A stretch of DNA of 64,000 nt from Candidatus Saccharimonadota bacterium (GCA_017537745.1 JAFYKF010000009.1:78470-142469); one strand, 5' to 3'. Numbered from the stretch's first letter, positions 35,101 through 44,893 are shown. Notes: generated from the sequence alone by a model not told the origin. Translations and numbers: made by a program.

Positions 35101-35106
35101 ATTATA
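35101..35106 (-). promoter_or_regulatory. -10 box, leaderless S41 peptidase gene
   Basis: TATAAT seven bases before the ATG. Confidence 0.6.
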
Positions 35107-35114
35107 GCACAAGA

Positions 35115-36377
35115 CTATCTGAAATGGACATAATTATATTGCGCTGCCACTGCCGCCGACATCGTACGAGAACCAAAATCACCAGACGGATATTCCCAGT
35201 AATGATAGCCACAATAAGTCAAATCCCCACCTGTTTGATAAAGACAAGTTGCATACGGATTATTATATTCTGTAATATTCACAGAACCGTCACCATTTAC
35301 ACTCTCCACCCACCATACATGACCAAAATCACCATCCGAAGACTGACCCAAAGAATCAGCTTCTGGAATATTATCTACCCTATATCCGTCATTCGCCGCC
35401 GCCCTATCCCAAGCATATGCGTGATTCCAACCCCAGTTCACCGCGATTCGATATCTATCCCAAACTTTCCAACCGGCATAACTCGTACATTGGCACATTG
35501 CACCTAACGCATAAGAGCCACCACCCGGAACATAGACCGCATTCTCTAGATAAGCAATACCAACTAAATTATTTTCTGGGCAAATATCTTGCCAAGGAAA
35601 AGTATTATAACCAGTATAACCACCACCCTGATAGAGCTCTGGGTGTTTTTCAATTTCGGCCAACTCTGCTTCACGCTGAGCATCAATCGCCGCTAGAGCT
35701 GCCTGTTCGTAGGCCGCCGCATCGCTTGCATATTTCGCCACCAACTGTTGCTGCTCTGCTCGCGTAGCAGCCAACTGTTCTTTCATTTCCTTTTGTGATT
35801 CAAGTTGCGTCTCAACTTCCATTTTATCAATTTCAAGCTTTGCTTTCGCTTCCTTAATCTTTGTAGCCGTTGCGCTTATTTGCTGTTTTACTACTTCTGC
35901 ACGCGCTTGCTTCTCAGCCAAGTCTGAAATCGAATTTGCGCCTGCCAAAATCGTAATCGGTTCGGAATCACCTTCAAAATGTGTATTAATCAACAGCTCC
36001 GCAAGCGCTTCTTGTTCTTCAAGCAATTTAGCCTCAGTCTCCTTAATCTGCTCAGTCAATTCTTCAACCCGTGCTTGCGATTCCGCAATCATTCTTTCCG
36101 TATAAGCAATTTGCGACGTCAACTCATTAACCTTAATCTGGTACATATTAGAAGCTTCTTGCGCTGCTGCCGCATTCGCATTTGCCTCTTCTTCAGCTTT
36201 CACTGCCGCCATACAATCATCACTATTATAACAAGCTGGCGAAATCGCGTCAGCACTCAAGTTATAATTATAATTTGCCCCCAACGTTACCACAGCAACT
36301 ACTGCAAAAATCCCCACGAGCAAAGCAGCTCGTCGTCCGACTTTGTACCTCACTTTGTCAGTAGTTTTTGTTTTCAT
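35115..36377 (-). CDS. PcsB-like peptidoglycan hydrolase (coiled coil + CHAP)
   Basis: 420 aa secreted protein. Membrane or signal segment at about 17-36. A long coiled coil at about 60-235 (Glu/Ala/Gln-rich, with the hinge LAELLINTHFEGD) is followed by a CHAP domain. Cys in CQCTSYAGWKVWDRY and His in FGHVWWVE are the likely catalytic pair. This build matches the streptococcal divisome hydrolase PcsB, which is switched on by FtsEX, and ftsX and ftsE lie directly upstream. It likely splits peptidoglycan at division. TATAAT lies six bases before ATG. Confidence 0.9.
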   Translation of the reverse strand: MKTKTTDKVRYKVGRRAALLVGIFAVVAVVTLGANYNYNLSADAISPACYNSDDCMAAVKAEEEANANAAAAQEASNMYQIKVNELTSQIAYTERMIAESQARVEELTEQIKETEAKLLEEQEALAELLINTHFEGDSEPITILAGANSISDLAEKQARAEVVKQQISATATKIKEAKAKLEIDKMEVETQLESQKEMKEQLAATRAEQQQLVAKYASDAAAYEQAALAAIDAQREAELAEIEKHPELYQGGGYTGYNTFPWQDICPENNLVGIAYLENAVYVPGGGSYALGAMCQCTSYAGWKVWDRYRIAVNWGWNHAYAWDRAAANDGYRVDNIPEADSLGQSSDGDFGHVWWVESVNGDGSVNITEYNNPYATCLYQTGGDLTYCGYHYWEYPSGDFGSRTMSAAVAAQYNYVHFR

Positions 36378-36383
36378 ATTTTT

Positions 36384-36389
36384 ATTATA
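36384..36389 (-). promoter_or_regulatory. -10 box, leaderless PcsB-like gene
   Basis: TATAAT six bases before the ATG. Confidence 0.65.
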
Positions 36390-36406
36390 TCATAACCAGA
36401 ATAATA

Positions 36407-37432
36407 TTACGAACTTTTATGCAAATATTTCCCTACTGCAAGGTGTGCCGACGCTCGTCCAATCACGACGCCGAGCCCAACAAACACCAAGTACACAAAA
36501 ATTAGTTTATTCGATTCTAGAATATCTGATATGGCCGCCACATCAATTCCGTAACCAGCCAACTTCGGAGCCAAGAACTTAAATCCAAAATACGAAACCG
36601 TCGCTGCAAGCACCCCAGCAACGATACCGCAAATCTCTGCCTCAACCAAGAATGGCCCACGCACAAACCTTTTGTCTGCACCAACCAATCTCATCATGTA
36701 AATCTCCTCACGCCGCGAGAAAATTGCCATTCGAATCGTTGAGAAAATAATCAAAATCGAAATTGCCAAGAAAACCCCAGCCAGTATTAAGCCACCCATT
36801 CTTGCAATCCGCGCCCATTTCGTAATCGTAGCAATCTCCGCCTGGTTCACGTCATATGTTGGCGACATTTCCGGATCAAGCGCCGCTTGGAAAGTCTCAT
36901 CGGTCTCTACAATTTCACGAACGCTGTCAAGGTTATCTACATCGTAAACTTTTATTCTCATCGTCGCTTGCATCTTTGAAATCATCAAAGCTTTCATTTC
37001 ATCGTCTAAAATCTCTAGAATGTCATCGCTATCCGCATTTTCCTCAACAAATTTATCATACTCCTGCTCTGACGTAGACAAGACTACACTTTTAATATTC
37101 GAATCCTTACTAATAATATCAGACAATTGATTCAAAACTTTTTCCGACGTATTTGGTTTAAAATAAATCGTAATATCAATTTTGTCTCGCATCATTTCGG
37201 CAGTATTTGTTAAAATCACACTCGCGACTACAGTTACAAACAAAATAACCAAAGTAATTGTCATCACAATCGTTGCTGCCACCGAAAGCCAAATATTTCT
37301 CGCGAAACCCTTTGTACCATATTTCAAAATCCGCCCCTCTTCGCGTATTGGATGCTTGGCATTGGTCTTCCGAATCGTTCTCAGACTCTTTTTGGTAGAC
37401 TTTTTTAGTTCTTTATCTTCTTGTTTGCTCAC
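36407..37432 (-). CDS. ftsX: cell division protein FtsX
   Basis: Membrane partner of FtsE, 341 aa. One helix at about 48-72, an outer domain (about 75-215), then three helices to the end: the FtsX topology. The outer domain should contact the PcsB-like hydrolase. GTG start shares one base with the ftsE stop and has GGAGG ahead. Confidence 0.94.
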   Translation of the reverse strand: MSKQEDKELKKSTKKSLRTIRKTNAKHPIREEGRILKYGTKGFARNIWLSVAATIVMTITLVILFVTVVASVILTNTAEMMRDKIDITIYFKPNTSEKVLNQLSDIISKDSNIKSVVLSTSEQEYDKFVEENADSDDILEILDDEMKALMISKMQATMRIKVYDVDNLDSVREIVETDETFQAALDPEMSPTYDVNQAEIATITKWARIARMGGLILAGVFLAISILIIFSTIRMAIFSRREEIYMMRLVGADKRFVRGPFLVEAEICGIVAGVLAATVSYFGFKFLAPKLAGYGIDVAAISDILESNKLIFVYLVFVGLGVVIGRASAHLAVGKYLHKSS

Positions 37433-38358
37433 TATATTATCCTCCGTTTCGGGGTCTTCTTAGTTTTTTGTTTTGCCGTCGAACTTACTTTCGGCTTCGA
37501 ACTAGCCTTTGATGCTGGAGCAGTAGGTTTAGCAGTAGGTTTTGCCACCGGAGCAGCTGGCTTGGTTGTCGGAGCGACAGTTATCTGAATCGGTCTTGCT
37601 ACAATGTCTTGTTTCAATGCATGTCCAGGCGTCTGAATTATCCGCTGTGGTTTCTGCGGCGCCTGAGCTTCATCTAACTTATAAATACCACCGTTCTTCT
37701 GGTCATCAACGATTTTACCACCCTTCATCGTCACCACACGTTTTTGTAAATTATTAACAATGTTTTCATTGTGTGTCGTCACTAGCAATGTCGTACCAAA
37801 ATCGTTAATTTTCTTCAACAAATCAATTATCTCCGCCGTCGTCAACTTATCAAGGTTTGCCGTCGGCTCATCTGCAATCAAAATCTTTGGTTGTCTTGCC
37901 ACACTTCTCGCAATTGCCACCCTCTGCATCTGACCACCAGACAATTGGTCAGGAAACTTCCGCGCCTGGTCCAATAAATCAACTAATTCCAAAACTTTCG
38001 GCACAGTATTTCGAATCTCTCGACCACTCATCCCCGCAATTTCAAGCGCAAACGCTACATTCTCATAAACCGTCCGCCTTGGCAAAAGTTTGAAATCCTG
38101 AAATACCACACCAAGTCGTCGCCGATATCCAGGGATATGGCGCTTCTTCACATAATCAAGGTCAATTCCACCGACAATAATTTTGCCACTGTCAGGAATT
38201 TCTTCCTTTGTAATCATCTTCATTAAAGTCGACTTGCCAGCACCAGATTTACCCACCAAAAACACGAATTCATTTGGCTCGATATGAAGCGACACATCAT
38301 CAAGCGCCGGCTCTTTATCACCAGGGTAAACTTTCGTAACAGAATCAAACAAAATCAT
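37432..38358 (-). CDS. ftsE: cell division ATP-binding protein FtsE with Pro/Ala/Lys tail
   Basis: 308 aa ABC ATPase. Walker A GKSGAGKST, signature LSGGQMQRVAIAR, Walker B ILIADEPTANLD and the H-loop TTHNE are all present. After the ~225-residue core comes a low-complexity tail rich in Pro, Ala, Lys and Thr with a basic end (KKTPKRRII). Powers FtsX to activate the wall hydrolase. A TAAACT box six bases before ATG suggests a leaderless mRNA. Confidence 0.96.
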   Translation of the reverse strand: MILFDSVTKVYPGDKEPALDDVSLHIEPNEFVFLVGKSGAGKSTLMKMITKEEIPDSGKIIVGGIDLDYVKKRHIPGYRRRLGVVFQDFKLLPRRTVYENVAFALEIAGMSGREIRNTVPKVLELVDLLDQARKFPDQLSGGQMQRVAIARSVARQPKILIADEPTANLDKLTTAEIIDLLKKINDFGTTLLVTTHNENIVNNLQKRVVTMKGGKIVDDQKNGGIYKLDEAQAPQKPQRIIQTPGHALKQDIVARPIQITVAPTTKPAAPVAKPTAKPTAPASKASSKPKVSSTAKQKTKKTPKRRII

Positions 38359-38364
38359 AAACTA

Positions 38365-38370
38365 AGTTTA
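38365..38370 (-). promoter_or_regulatory. -10-like box, leaderless ftsE
   Basis: TAAACT six bases before the ATG, a weaker match than the others. Confidence 0.5.
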
Positions 38371-38397
38371 CCATAAACAACATCAAAACACAACCAC

Positions 38398-40266
38398 CTA
38401 TGAAGTCCTTTCGGGTACAACGAACTTGCCACCACCCAAAGAAGAAGTAACTGGTCGAGCAATACAACGGACCGAGTAGCCATAATGACGATTCCTTCCG
38501 CTGCCAGACGAACTCAAATAACCATATGTAGTAAAGTCGGCATTACCAGCAGAATCGTCACCGTGCACATTAGCAGACCAGTAACTACCAATATCCCCAA
38601 CGCCATCCAAATATCCACTCCAGTAACCACTAGCATTAAAGTAGAGCGGGGTAGTCCACAATGCATCATCTCCATTTCTTGCCCAACCGCCGAATCCATA
38701 GTACTTCCACAGAGAATAAAACGAATCATTACCCATCGATGCTCTAGGCAGAGTCCATCCCGCCGGGCAGATCGACTGCTCAATCAGTTGGTAATCGTCA
38801 AACCCAGAAGTATCGTTCATCGCAATGGCTGCAGCCCAGTTATAATAATTTCCTAGGTGATATTGTGAAATACCAGTTGAAGAAATGAAGTGGGATTTAG
38901 GGTTAAGCGACTCATCGCAGTTGTATGGCTTATCATTTGAATCCCAATCGCAAGTTCGATAGTAAGCAGACCAATTAGCATTGAGGTCTTCTCTGCTACT
39001 CCAATATAAATTTCCAATATCATATGACTCTGGAGTATAATTCGTCTCACAATAGCTAAATTCACTATTCCATATGCCACCTACACACCAGTCAGAATTT
39101 GTGGACTTATATGTTGAACGGATCGGCGTCCAAGAAGCAACTTCATATTGTTGGGTTTCTGGATTATAGCCCAAGTCGGTATCCTCGTTAGTATATGTAA
39201 TATTAGAATCTAGGTCTAAATCTAGATTTTGAGTCATCCAGACAGCATAAGTTTCTGGCCGGCCTACCGTGCGTCCGTCATCGGATATATATTGATACAA
39301 CTTTGCAATAGTATAGCTCTTCTCATCACGCATGTCCATAAGTGTATATTGGGTTTCTGGTGTCATAGAATCCACGATTTGGTCACGATTAGGACCGGCA
39401 AAGTCTTGTAAGCATTTAGCTTCTTGTATGGTGGTAGCATTTGGATTACATGGTCCGGCATAGTTGGCAATTGCGATATAAGTAATAGTGGTACCAGAAT
39501 AAGTACCATAGTCTAGGTCTGGAGTAATGTAGGTGCCGTAGTAGAAGGTAGATTTGTCATTAGCAGTTGTAGCTTCGTCTGTAATTTTTAATGTGATGGC
39601 TTCTTCTAGTGTAGTAGTAAGACCAGTAAAGACTTCACTGGTTTGGCTGGTTGGTTTAGCAGTAGCAACACCCCAAGTGTTTTCCGCAAGAGCTACAGGA
39701 TTCTTAAAATCTGTAGTGCCTAGCATTTTAATAGTACTTTTGGAGGATTTGTTTGTTTCATTTGTCAGATCCGTGGTACTACTATCTACATAGGCCATTA
39801 ATGTATATCCAGCTTCAGTAGCAGAACTTACTGTTACTGTACTTTCTCCAGTAGCAAATACTGCTTTATCGTTTAAATCTACGTCTATTTTAATATCACT
39901 AGCGGTAATAGTAAGTGTGTCTTCTTCTGAATTATCTGCTGCATTAACCATACTGGTTAATTTATCTGCGTTCATTACTCCAAGTGCGCCTAATAACACT
40001 ACAATAGATAAAGCAGAAAGTTTAGCTACTAAATGCTTATTAGTATGGGTAGTAAAACGATTTACTTTCTTACGACGAGAGATTGCCACAATAATACCAG
40101 CAATCACAACAATACTAAGCGTCGTAATACCAATGATTGGTAGTACCATAGAAATACCATTATCATGCGCTAGATTAGTGCTGAGTGCTGATGTATTGCC
40201 ACCAGTATCTGGTATTATGACACTAGGGGTAGCGTCATTAACATTTATTAATAATTTCGATGACAT
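38398..40266 (-). CDS. FISUMP-domain surface protein A
   Basis: 622 aa. Order: a conserved tail MSSKLLINVNDA; IIPDTGG at residues 17-23; membrane helix 1 (about 40-62) followed by SRRKK; a second hydrophobic segment (about 80-100) ending in MVNAAD. Then come a beta-rich domain (115-275, TLTITASDIKIDVDL to GTYITPDLDYGTYSG) and one FISUMP domain (285-610: WMTQNLDLDLD, ESYDIGN, LGNYYNWAAA, SICPAGWTLP, YWS, SVRCIAR). PDTG, helix and basic cluster mimic a sortase signal, but at the N terminus. The positive-inside rule predicts the tail and FISUMP domain outside. A 52-base leader with AAAAGG precedes it. Confidence 0.88.
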   Translation of the reverse strand: MSSKLLINVNDATPSVIIPDTGGNTSALSTNLAHDNGISMVLPIIGITTLSIVVIAGIIVAISRRKKVNRFTTHTNKHLVAKLSALSIVVLLGALGVMNADKLTSMVNAADNSEEDTLTITASDIKIDVDLNDKAVFATGESTVTVSSATEAGYTLMAYVDSSTTDLTNETNKSSKSTIKMLGTTDFKNPVALAENTWGVATAKPTSQTSEVFTGLTTTLEEAITLKITDEATTANDKSTFYYGTYITPDLDYGTYSGTTITYIAIANYAGPCNPNATTIQEAKCLQDFAGPNRDQIVDSMTPETQYTLMDMRDEKSYTIAKLYQYISDDGRTVGRPETYAVWMTQNLDLDLDSNITYTNEDTDLGYNPETQQYEVASWTPIRSTYKSTNSDWCVGGIWNSEFSYCETNYTPESYDIGNLYWSSREDLNANWSAYYRTCDWDSNDKPYNCDESLNPKSHFISSTGISQYHLGNYYNWAAAIAMNDTSGFDDYQLIEQSICPAGWTLPRASMGNDSFYSLWKYYGFGGWARNGDDALWTTPLYFNASGYWSGYLDGVGDIGSYWSANVHGDDSAGNADFTTYGYLSSSGSGRNRHYGYSVRCIARPVTSSLGGGKFVVPERTS

Positions 40267-40316
40267 AATTTTCGGCCTTTTATTTTATGTTTTTATGTTT
40301 ATAAACTTATGCTTTA

Positions 40317-40344
40317 ATTATACCACACCAAAAAGTTACGTCAA
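40317..40344 (-). promoter_or_regulatory. promoter of FISUMP protein A
   Basis: TTGACG (40339-40344), 16-base spacer, TATAAT (40317-40322). The promoter-to-ATG leader is almost identical to that of protein C. Confidence 0.75.
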
Positions 40345-40365
40345 TCACAACAATAACATCAACCA

Positions 40366-42741
40366 CTAATACTTCTCAATATGGAAAGTAATATTCTTTT
40401 TGCTAACACCTTCCGGCTGATAAATCGACGCCGGCGTAATAACCGCACCTGGATATTTCTCGCTTACCTCAGCCAAAACATCGGCATAATTCTTATCAGT
40501 CGTAACAGTTTCATCAATTTGATCTTTGATTTCAAAATCATTTTTCACTGCCCGAATACCAGCTAATTTATTAATCACATCAACGCTTAATTCGAACCCA
40601 GCTAAATATTCCGCCAGTTTGAAATTTCTTCGCACCGAATTCTTAAATTCCCCCACCACCCCAACATATTGATCATCAAGCGTCCAAATCTCCGCTGCAC
40701 GCTTATTCTCGAACGGCAAAGCGTCTGCAGCCCTACTCTTCAACGGCAAAAACTTCACAGCGATATTCAACTCTTCCAACAATTTTTCCGCATAGAATTT
40801 TGCCTTATAATAAGCATCACCCGTAGTCTTTCTTTCAGCCACCACAAAACCCATTTGCATTTTCTCAACTGGCACATTTTCATCATTCATTCCCCAACCC
40901 TTTTGATAAACCTTATTCATTTCAAAAATCGCAAATTTATCTACTGGCAATTTCTGATTTAAATAAGCCTTATCAAGCAAGCTCGGCACAATAGTCTGCC
41001 TCACATATTGCAAATCCGGCGAAATCGAGTTAACAATCTTATATGAATTTGCCACGTCAAGACCAGCCTTTTTCAACAACCTTTCGCTCACAAAGCTATA
41101 TGCCAGCACCTCATTCGCACCATATTCCTTCATGATTTCACGAATTTGTGTCTTCAAACTAAGCATCTTATTTCGCTCTGCCGTCGCGTGTCGTGGCAAT
41201 GTCGGCGTGATATTATCATATCCGAGTAGTCTCCCCACTTCTTCAATGATATCCTCTTTGATATGGATATCCGTCCGCCAAATTTTTGCCCAAACCGTCA
41301 AAACATCACCATTATTCTCAACATCGAATCCGACATTAGAAAGCGTCTGCATAATCAATTTCTTACTATAGTCTGTACCAAGCAATTCGTTTATTTCGCC
41401 AACAGAAACAATTATCGGCTGCGGCTTTTTCCATCCCACAAACGCATCGCAAGCATCAAGCGGCTTACCATTAATTTCTTTAATTGCTTCCGCCAAAACG
41501 TTAAATGTACCACCCGCCGGCACACCTTTTGTGAATCTCGTAATAGCCTCGCTAAAAATGCCATGTTCCATCTGCGTTTTACGAAGATTAAACAAACTAA
41601 ACGTTGCCGATTCCAACAACACATTATTTGTATTTTCGTCTATTTCTGTACTCTTTCCACCCATCGCGCCAGCCATTGCCACCGGCACATCATTCGATGT
41701 AATTAAAATATCACTTGGAATACAAGAAACTTCTTTGCCATCCAACAGCTCAAGCTTTTCACCTTCACGCGCCAACCTCACATTAATAATCGGCTTTTCG
41801 CTTCCACCTACGCTCAAGAATTTATCATAGTCAAAAGCATGCAACGGTTGCCCAGTAAGCAACATTAAATAATTTGTCACATCAACTATTTTCGAAATAC
41901 TTTGCATTCCAGACTTTGCCAAAAGTATTTGCATTTCCGACAAATACTTATTTCCCTCAACCGGATCAACCACTTTAATAACCGCGCAACTATATCTTGG
42001 ACAAATCTCCGGGTCTGCAATCTCTACAGTTAGTTCAGATTTTTTCGCCTTAATTCCATCTCCCCATCTAACGAAAAATCCTTTCGGAAATACCTTCTCA
42101 ACAGTCAAAAACTCTGGTTCAGCAAATTTCTCACCCAATATACCTGCCACTTCCCTGGCAAAACCAATAATACCAAAGCAATCCGGCCGGTGTGTCAAAG
42201 ATTTATTCTCAATTTCCAAAATCAAATCATTTAATTCAAATACATCAGACAGCAAATCACCTGGCTGCGCCATTGTTGGATCAATCTCAACAATTCCCGA
42301 ATGGTCGCCACCAAAATCCAATTCATCCGCACCAGCCAACATACCAAAGGAATCATATTTTCCGAGCATTTTGCGTTTGCCAATCACAAACGGGGCATCT
42401 TCATGGACCGAAGCCGGCACAATTGCCCCCGGCGCAATCCAAGCCGCCAACATTCCAACATGTACATTTGGCGCCCCACACACCACCTGCACTAATCCAT
42501 CCGCGTCTTTCTCAACTTTTTCAATATTTTTATCACCAACATAAACTTGACAGAGTGTCAAATGTGTGTCAGGTATCTTTTCGGCATTTACTACCTTTGC
42601 AACATATATATTATTATATTTAGCGCTCTCATCAATCACACCCTCGACTTCCACCAACCTAGCACCAATCAAGCGTATCAGCTCTTCATTAGAGACCGGT
42701 ATCGAAACATATTTTTTAAGCCAATTTAACGAAATTCTCAT
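40366..42741 (-). CDS. pheT: phenylalanyl-tRNA synthetase beta subunit
   Basis: 791 aa, full-length. N-terminal MRISLNWLKKYVSIPVSNEE, a tRNA-binding OB domain (about 40-160), B3/B4 and B5 domains, a catalytic-like core and a C-terminal FDX-ACB anticodon domain ending ITFHIEKY. TTAGGAGG precedes the ATG. Follows pheS. Confidence 0.97.
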   Translation of the reverse strand: MRISLNWLKKYVSIPVSNEELIRLIGARLVEVEGVIDESAKYNNIYVAKVVNAEKIPDTHLTLCQVYVGDKNIEKVEKDADGLVQVVCGAPNVHVGMLAAWIAPGAIVPASVHEDAPFVIGKRKMLGKYDSFGMLAGADELDFGGDHSGIVEIDPTMAQPGDLLSDVFELNDLILEIENKSLTHRPDCFGIIGFAREVAGILGEKFAEPEFLTVEKVFPKGFFVRWGDGIKAKKSELTVEIADPEICPRYSCAVIKVVDPVEGNKYLSEMQILLAKSGMQSISKIVDVTNYLMLLTGQPLHAFDYDKFLSVGGSEKPIINVRLAREGEKLELLDGKEVSCIPSDILITSNDVPVAMAGAMGGKSTEIDENTNNVLLESATFSLFNLRKTQMEHGIFSEAITRFTKGVPAGGTFNVLAEAIKEINGKPLDACDAFVGWKKPQPIIVSVGEINELLGTDYSKKLIMQTLSNVGFDVENNGDVLTVWAKIWRTDIHIKEDIIEEVGRLLGYDNITPTLPRHATAERNKMLSLKTQIREIMKEYGANEVLAYSFVSERLLKKAGLDVANSYKIVNSISPDLQYVRQTIVPSLLDKAYLNQKLPVDKFAIFEMNKVYQKGWGMNDENVPVEKMQMGFVVAERKTTGDAYYKAKFYAEKLLEELNIAVKFLPLKSRAADALPFENKRAAEIWTLDDQYVGVVGEFKNSVRRNFKLAEYLAGFELSVDVINKLAGIRAVKNDFEIKDQIDETVTTDKNYADVLAEVSEKYPGAVITPASIYQPEGVSKKNITFHIEKY

Positions 42742-42754
42742 TTTCCTCCTAACC

Positions 42755-43714
42755 CTATTTAAATTCCCTTAAGAATCTAAGATCCCCCGACTCAAAATGC
42801 CGCACATCCATCAAACCATAGCGCAACATCACTAGTCTATCAATTCCGCCACCCCAAGCAAAACCATGGTATTCGTTTGGATCAATCCCGGCCATCTTCA
42901 AAACGTTTGGATGAATCATCCCGCAACCCAGCATCTCCAAATAGTCACCTTTCTTGCCACCCAAAGCTTTTGGCTTTTCAATCAAAAACTCCAGCGAAGG
43001 CTCCGTAAATGGGAAATACCCTGGTTGCGTCCGAATATTCAACTTTTGTTCATAATATTTCTCAAAGAATTCTCTTAAAATTCCAAGCATATCACCCAAT
43101 GTACAACTACGCGACACATATACACCTTCACACTGATAAAAAGTATGTTCATGTGTTGCATCTACGTCCTCGTTTCGGTACACTCTACCCGGCACCACCA
43201 CGGCAATCTCCTCACCTTTAGCCAATTTGTCTCGATATGCCTTCAGCACCCGATGTTGCATCGTAGACGTATGCGCTGGCGGTATCAAACCTTCCTCAGT
43301 CCGGAAAGTGTCATAACCATCTCGCGCTGGATGCTCTTTAGCAAAGTTCAAGGAATCAAACATATGGAACTCATCGTCCAGCTGACGCGATTCCATCACA
43401 TCAAACCCCATCAATTGGTAAATTGAAACAACTCTATCGAGCTCCGTCATCAAAGGGTGTCTAGAACCTTGAAACACAGGGTAAACCGTCGGCAAAGCTT
43501 CGTTCACGCCACAGGGCGCAGTAATATCAAGAGGCTCCACCGCCACATCGAGTGCAGCTTCTTCAGCAACGCGAATCTTTTCTAAAATCGCCATCTTCCG
43601 CTCATTTAATTCACGCCCAAAAGCACCCCGCTTCTCTGGCGCAATATCACGAATCTGAGCATATTGTGTATTTAATTCTTTTAATTCTTTCTTTAAAGAC
43701 TCCAACTCGTTCAT
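42755..43714 (-). CDS. pheS: phenylalanyl-tRNA synthetase alpha subunit
   Basis: 319 aa class II synthetase subunit. Motif 2 GRVYRNEDVDATHEHTFYQ and motif 3 GGGIDRLVMLRYGL are clear, with an N-terminal coiled coil of about 45 residues. TATAAT lies six bases before the ATG with no ribosome site. It forms the pheST operon. Confidence 0.97.
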   Translation of the reverse strand: MNELESLKKELKELNTQYAQIRDIAPEKRGAFGRELNERKMAILEKIRVAEEAALDVAVEPLDITAPCGVNEALPTVYPVFQGSRHPLMTELDRVVSIYQLMGFDVMESRQLDDEFHMFDSLNFAKEHPARDGYDTFRTEEGLIPPAHTSTMQHRVLKAYRDKLAKGEEIAVVVPGRVYRNEDVDATHEHTFYQCEGVYVSRSCTLGDMLGILREFFEKYYEQKLNIRTQPGYFPFTEPSLEFLIEKPKALGGKKGDYLEMLGCGMIHPNVLKMAGIDPNEYHGFAWGGGIDRLVMLRYGLMDVRHFESGDLRFLREFK

Positions 43715-43720
43715 ATATAT

Positions 43721-43726
43721 ATTATA
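43721..43726 (-). promoter_or_regulatory. -10 box, leaderless pheS
   Basis: TATAAT six bases before the ATG. Confidence 0.65.
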
Positions 43727-43732
43727 CCATAT

Positions 43733-43897
43733 TTATACCTTAATATTCTTCAAAAAATCCTCCATGTAGGCCGAACCATCTACAAAATCCGGGTCCTCCA
43801 TTTTAGATTGCGCATCCATTTTGGCGCGCAAGTCTGCATTGATTCGTCGCGACAAATCAGCGTTTTTATCATCTTCCTTAGTCAACATTATTCCCAT
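43733..43897 (-). CDS. small acidic/basic protein upstream of pheS (54 aa)
   Basis: A 54-aa reading frame, MGIMLTKEDDKNADLSRRIN onward, ending DFLKNIKV. It has an even, charged, helical composition. The start is supported by a TATAAT box exactly six bases upstream, the same layout as rnc, leuS and pheS here. No family recognised. Its stop lies within the pheS promoter region. An inner ATG (MLTKEDD) three codons later is possible. Confidence 0.65.
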   Translation of the reverse strand: MGIMLTKEDDKNADLSRRINADLRAKMDAQSKMEDPDFVDGSAYMEDFLKNIKV

Positions 43898-43903
43898 TTT
43901 TTC

Positions 43904-43909
43904 ATTATA
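43904..43909 (-). promoter_or_regulatory. -10 box of the 54-aa gene
   Basis: TATAAT six bases before ATG. Confidence 0.55.
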
Positions 43910-43957
43910 ACATAAATAGTGTGCTATAATAGAGTAAATATTATTTAAGGAGGAAAG

Positions 43958-44893
43958 ATGGCAACAAAAAAGCCTAAGACGTCGTCAAAGACTGCAAAAG
44001 CCAAAACGACCAAACCCAAAACTGCCACGAAAACTGTCGACAAACCAGTATCCGAGGCTGTCAAAACCAATACGGTAGAAAAAGATGTCACTACAGAACC
44101 AAAAGCCAAAAAGTCCTGTCTTAGTGGTTTCTTTGCCAAGAAATACGAAGAAAAAGAGAGCATTCTCACTATCTTCAAAAATCACAAATTTTACGGTGCT
44201 TTACTCGGCGAAATATTAGGTACAGCATTAATTACGTTGCTCCTATTCTCATTCGCGCTAATCGGCATCCACAACATGGCAATGTATGCCTTTGCCTTGA
44301 TCGCAATCTTTATTGCAATTTATGCCTTCTCGGGTGCCTGTCTTAATCCACTCGTAGCTGTCGGTATGATGGCATCTCGACGCATCTCAGTAATCCGCGG
44401 TTTCATGTATATCATTGCGGAAGTTGTCGGCGCTTGGCTCGGCTGGCTCATCTTCAACTCGTTCCACGTTGCTGGTGGCGAAGCAGCCATGGATGTCCCA
44501 ACTATGACCGCTGTCGGCGAAAACCAATTCTGGATTTTCACCATGGTAGAATTACTCGGCGCAATTATCATCGGGTTCTTCTTCGCGCGTGGCCTCAAAT
44601 ACAAGCGCAGCGTATTCACTTTTGCTACAACTGTAGTAGGTGGTATGGTATTAGCAAGCTTTATTGGCTACATCGTATCCGCAGCATTCTTCGGCAACCT
44701 CACTGGTAATTTTGTATTCAACCCAGCAGCTGCCTTGATGCTACAAATCTTCCCAACTGCAGGTGAGAACTTCGGCGAGATTCTTGGTGGCGTTTGCCAA
44801 GCACTATCAATCTACGCCCTCTTCCCAATGATTGGCGGCGTCGTCGGCTTCTATCTATCCGACTTCACTTCCAAGCTTTCCGGCGAAGAATAA
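43958..44893 (+). CDS. aquaporin-like (MIP family) channel
   Basis: 311 aa. Residues 1-65 are a Lys/Thr-rich cytoplasmic extension (KPKTSSKTAKAKTTKPK). Six membrane helices follow in two repeats. The first half-helix motif is GACLNPLVAVG (NPL instead of NPA), the second FNPAAALM (NPA). The Arg that normally follows the second NPA and lines the selectivity filter is missing. It probably passes water or a small neutral solute, but selectivity may be altered. AAGGAGGAAAG precedes the ATG. Confidence 0.85.
   Translation: MATKKPKTSSKTAKAKTTKPKTATKTVDKPVSEAVKTNTVEKDVTTEPKAKKSCLSGFFAKKYEEKESILTIFKNHKFYGALLGEILGTALITLLLFSFALIGIHNMAMYAFALIAIFIAIYAFSGACLNPLVAVGMMASRRISVIRGFMYIIAEVVGAWLGWLIFNSFHVAGGEAAMDVPTMTAVGENQFWIFTMVELLGAIIIGFFFARGLKYKRSVFTFATTVVGGMVLASFIGYIVSAAFFGNLTGNFVFNPAAALMLQIFPTAGENFGEILGGVCQALSIYALFPMIGGVVGFYLSDFTSKLSGEE

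Noticed and set aside
40267..40322. Riboswitch in the FISUMP leader
   Set aside because: The ~52-base A/T-rich leader has no strong pairing; similarity between copies is explained by duplication.
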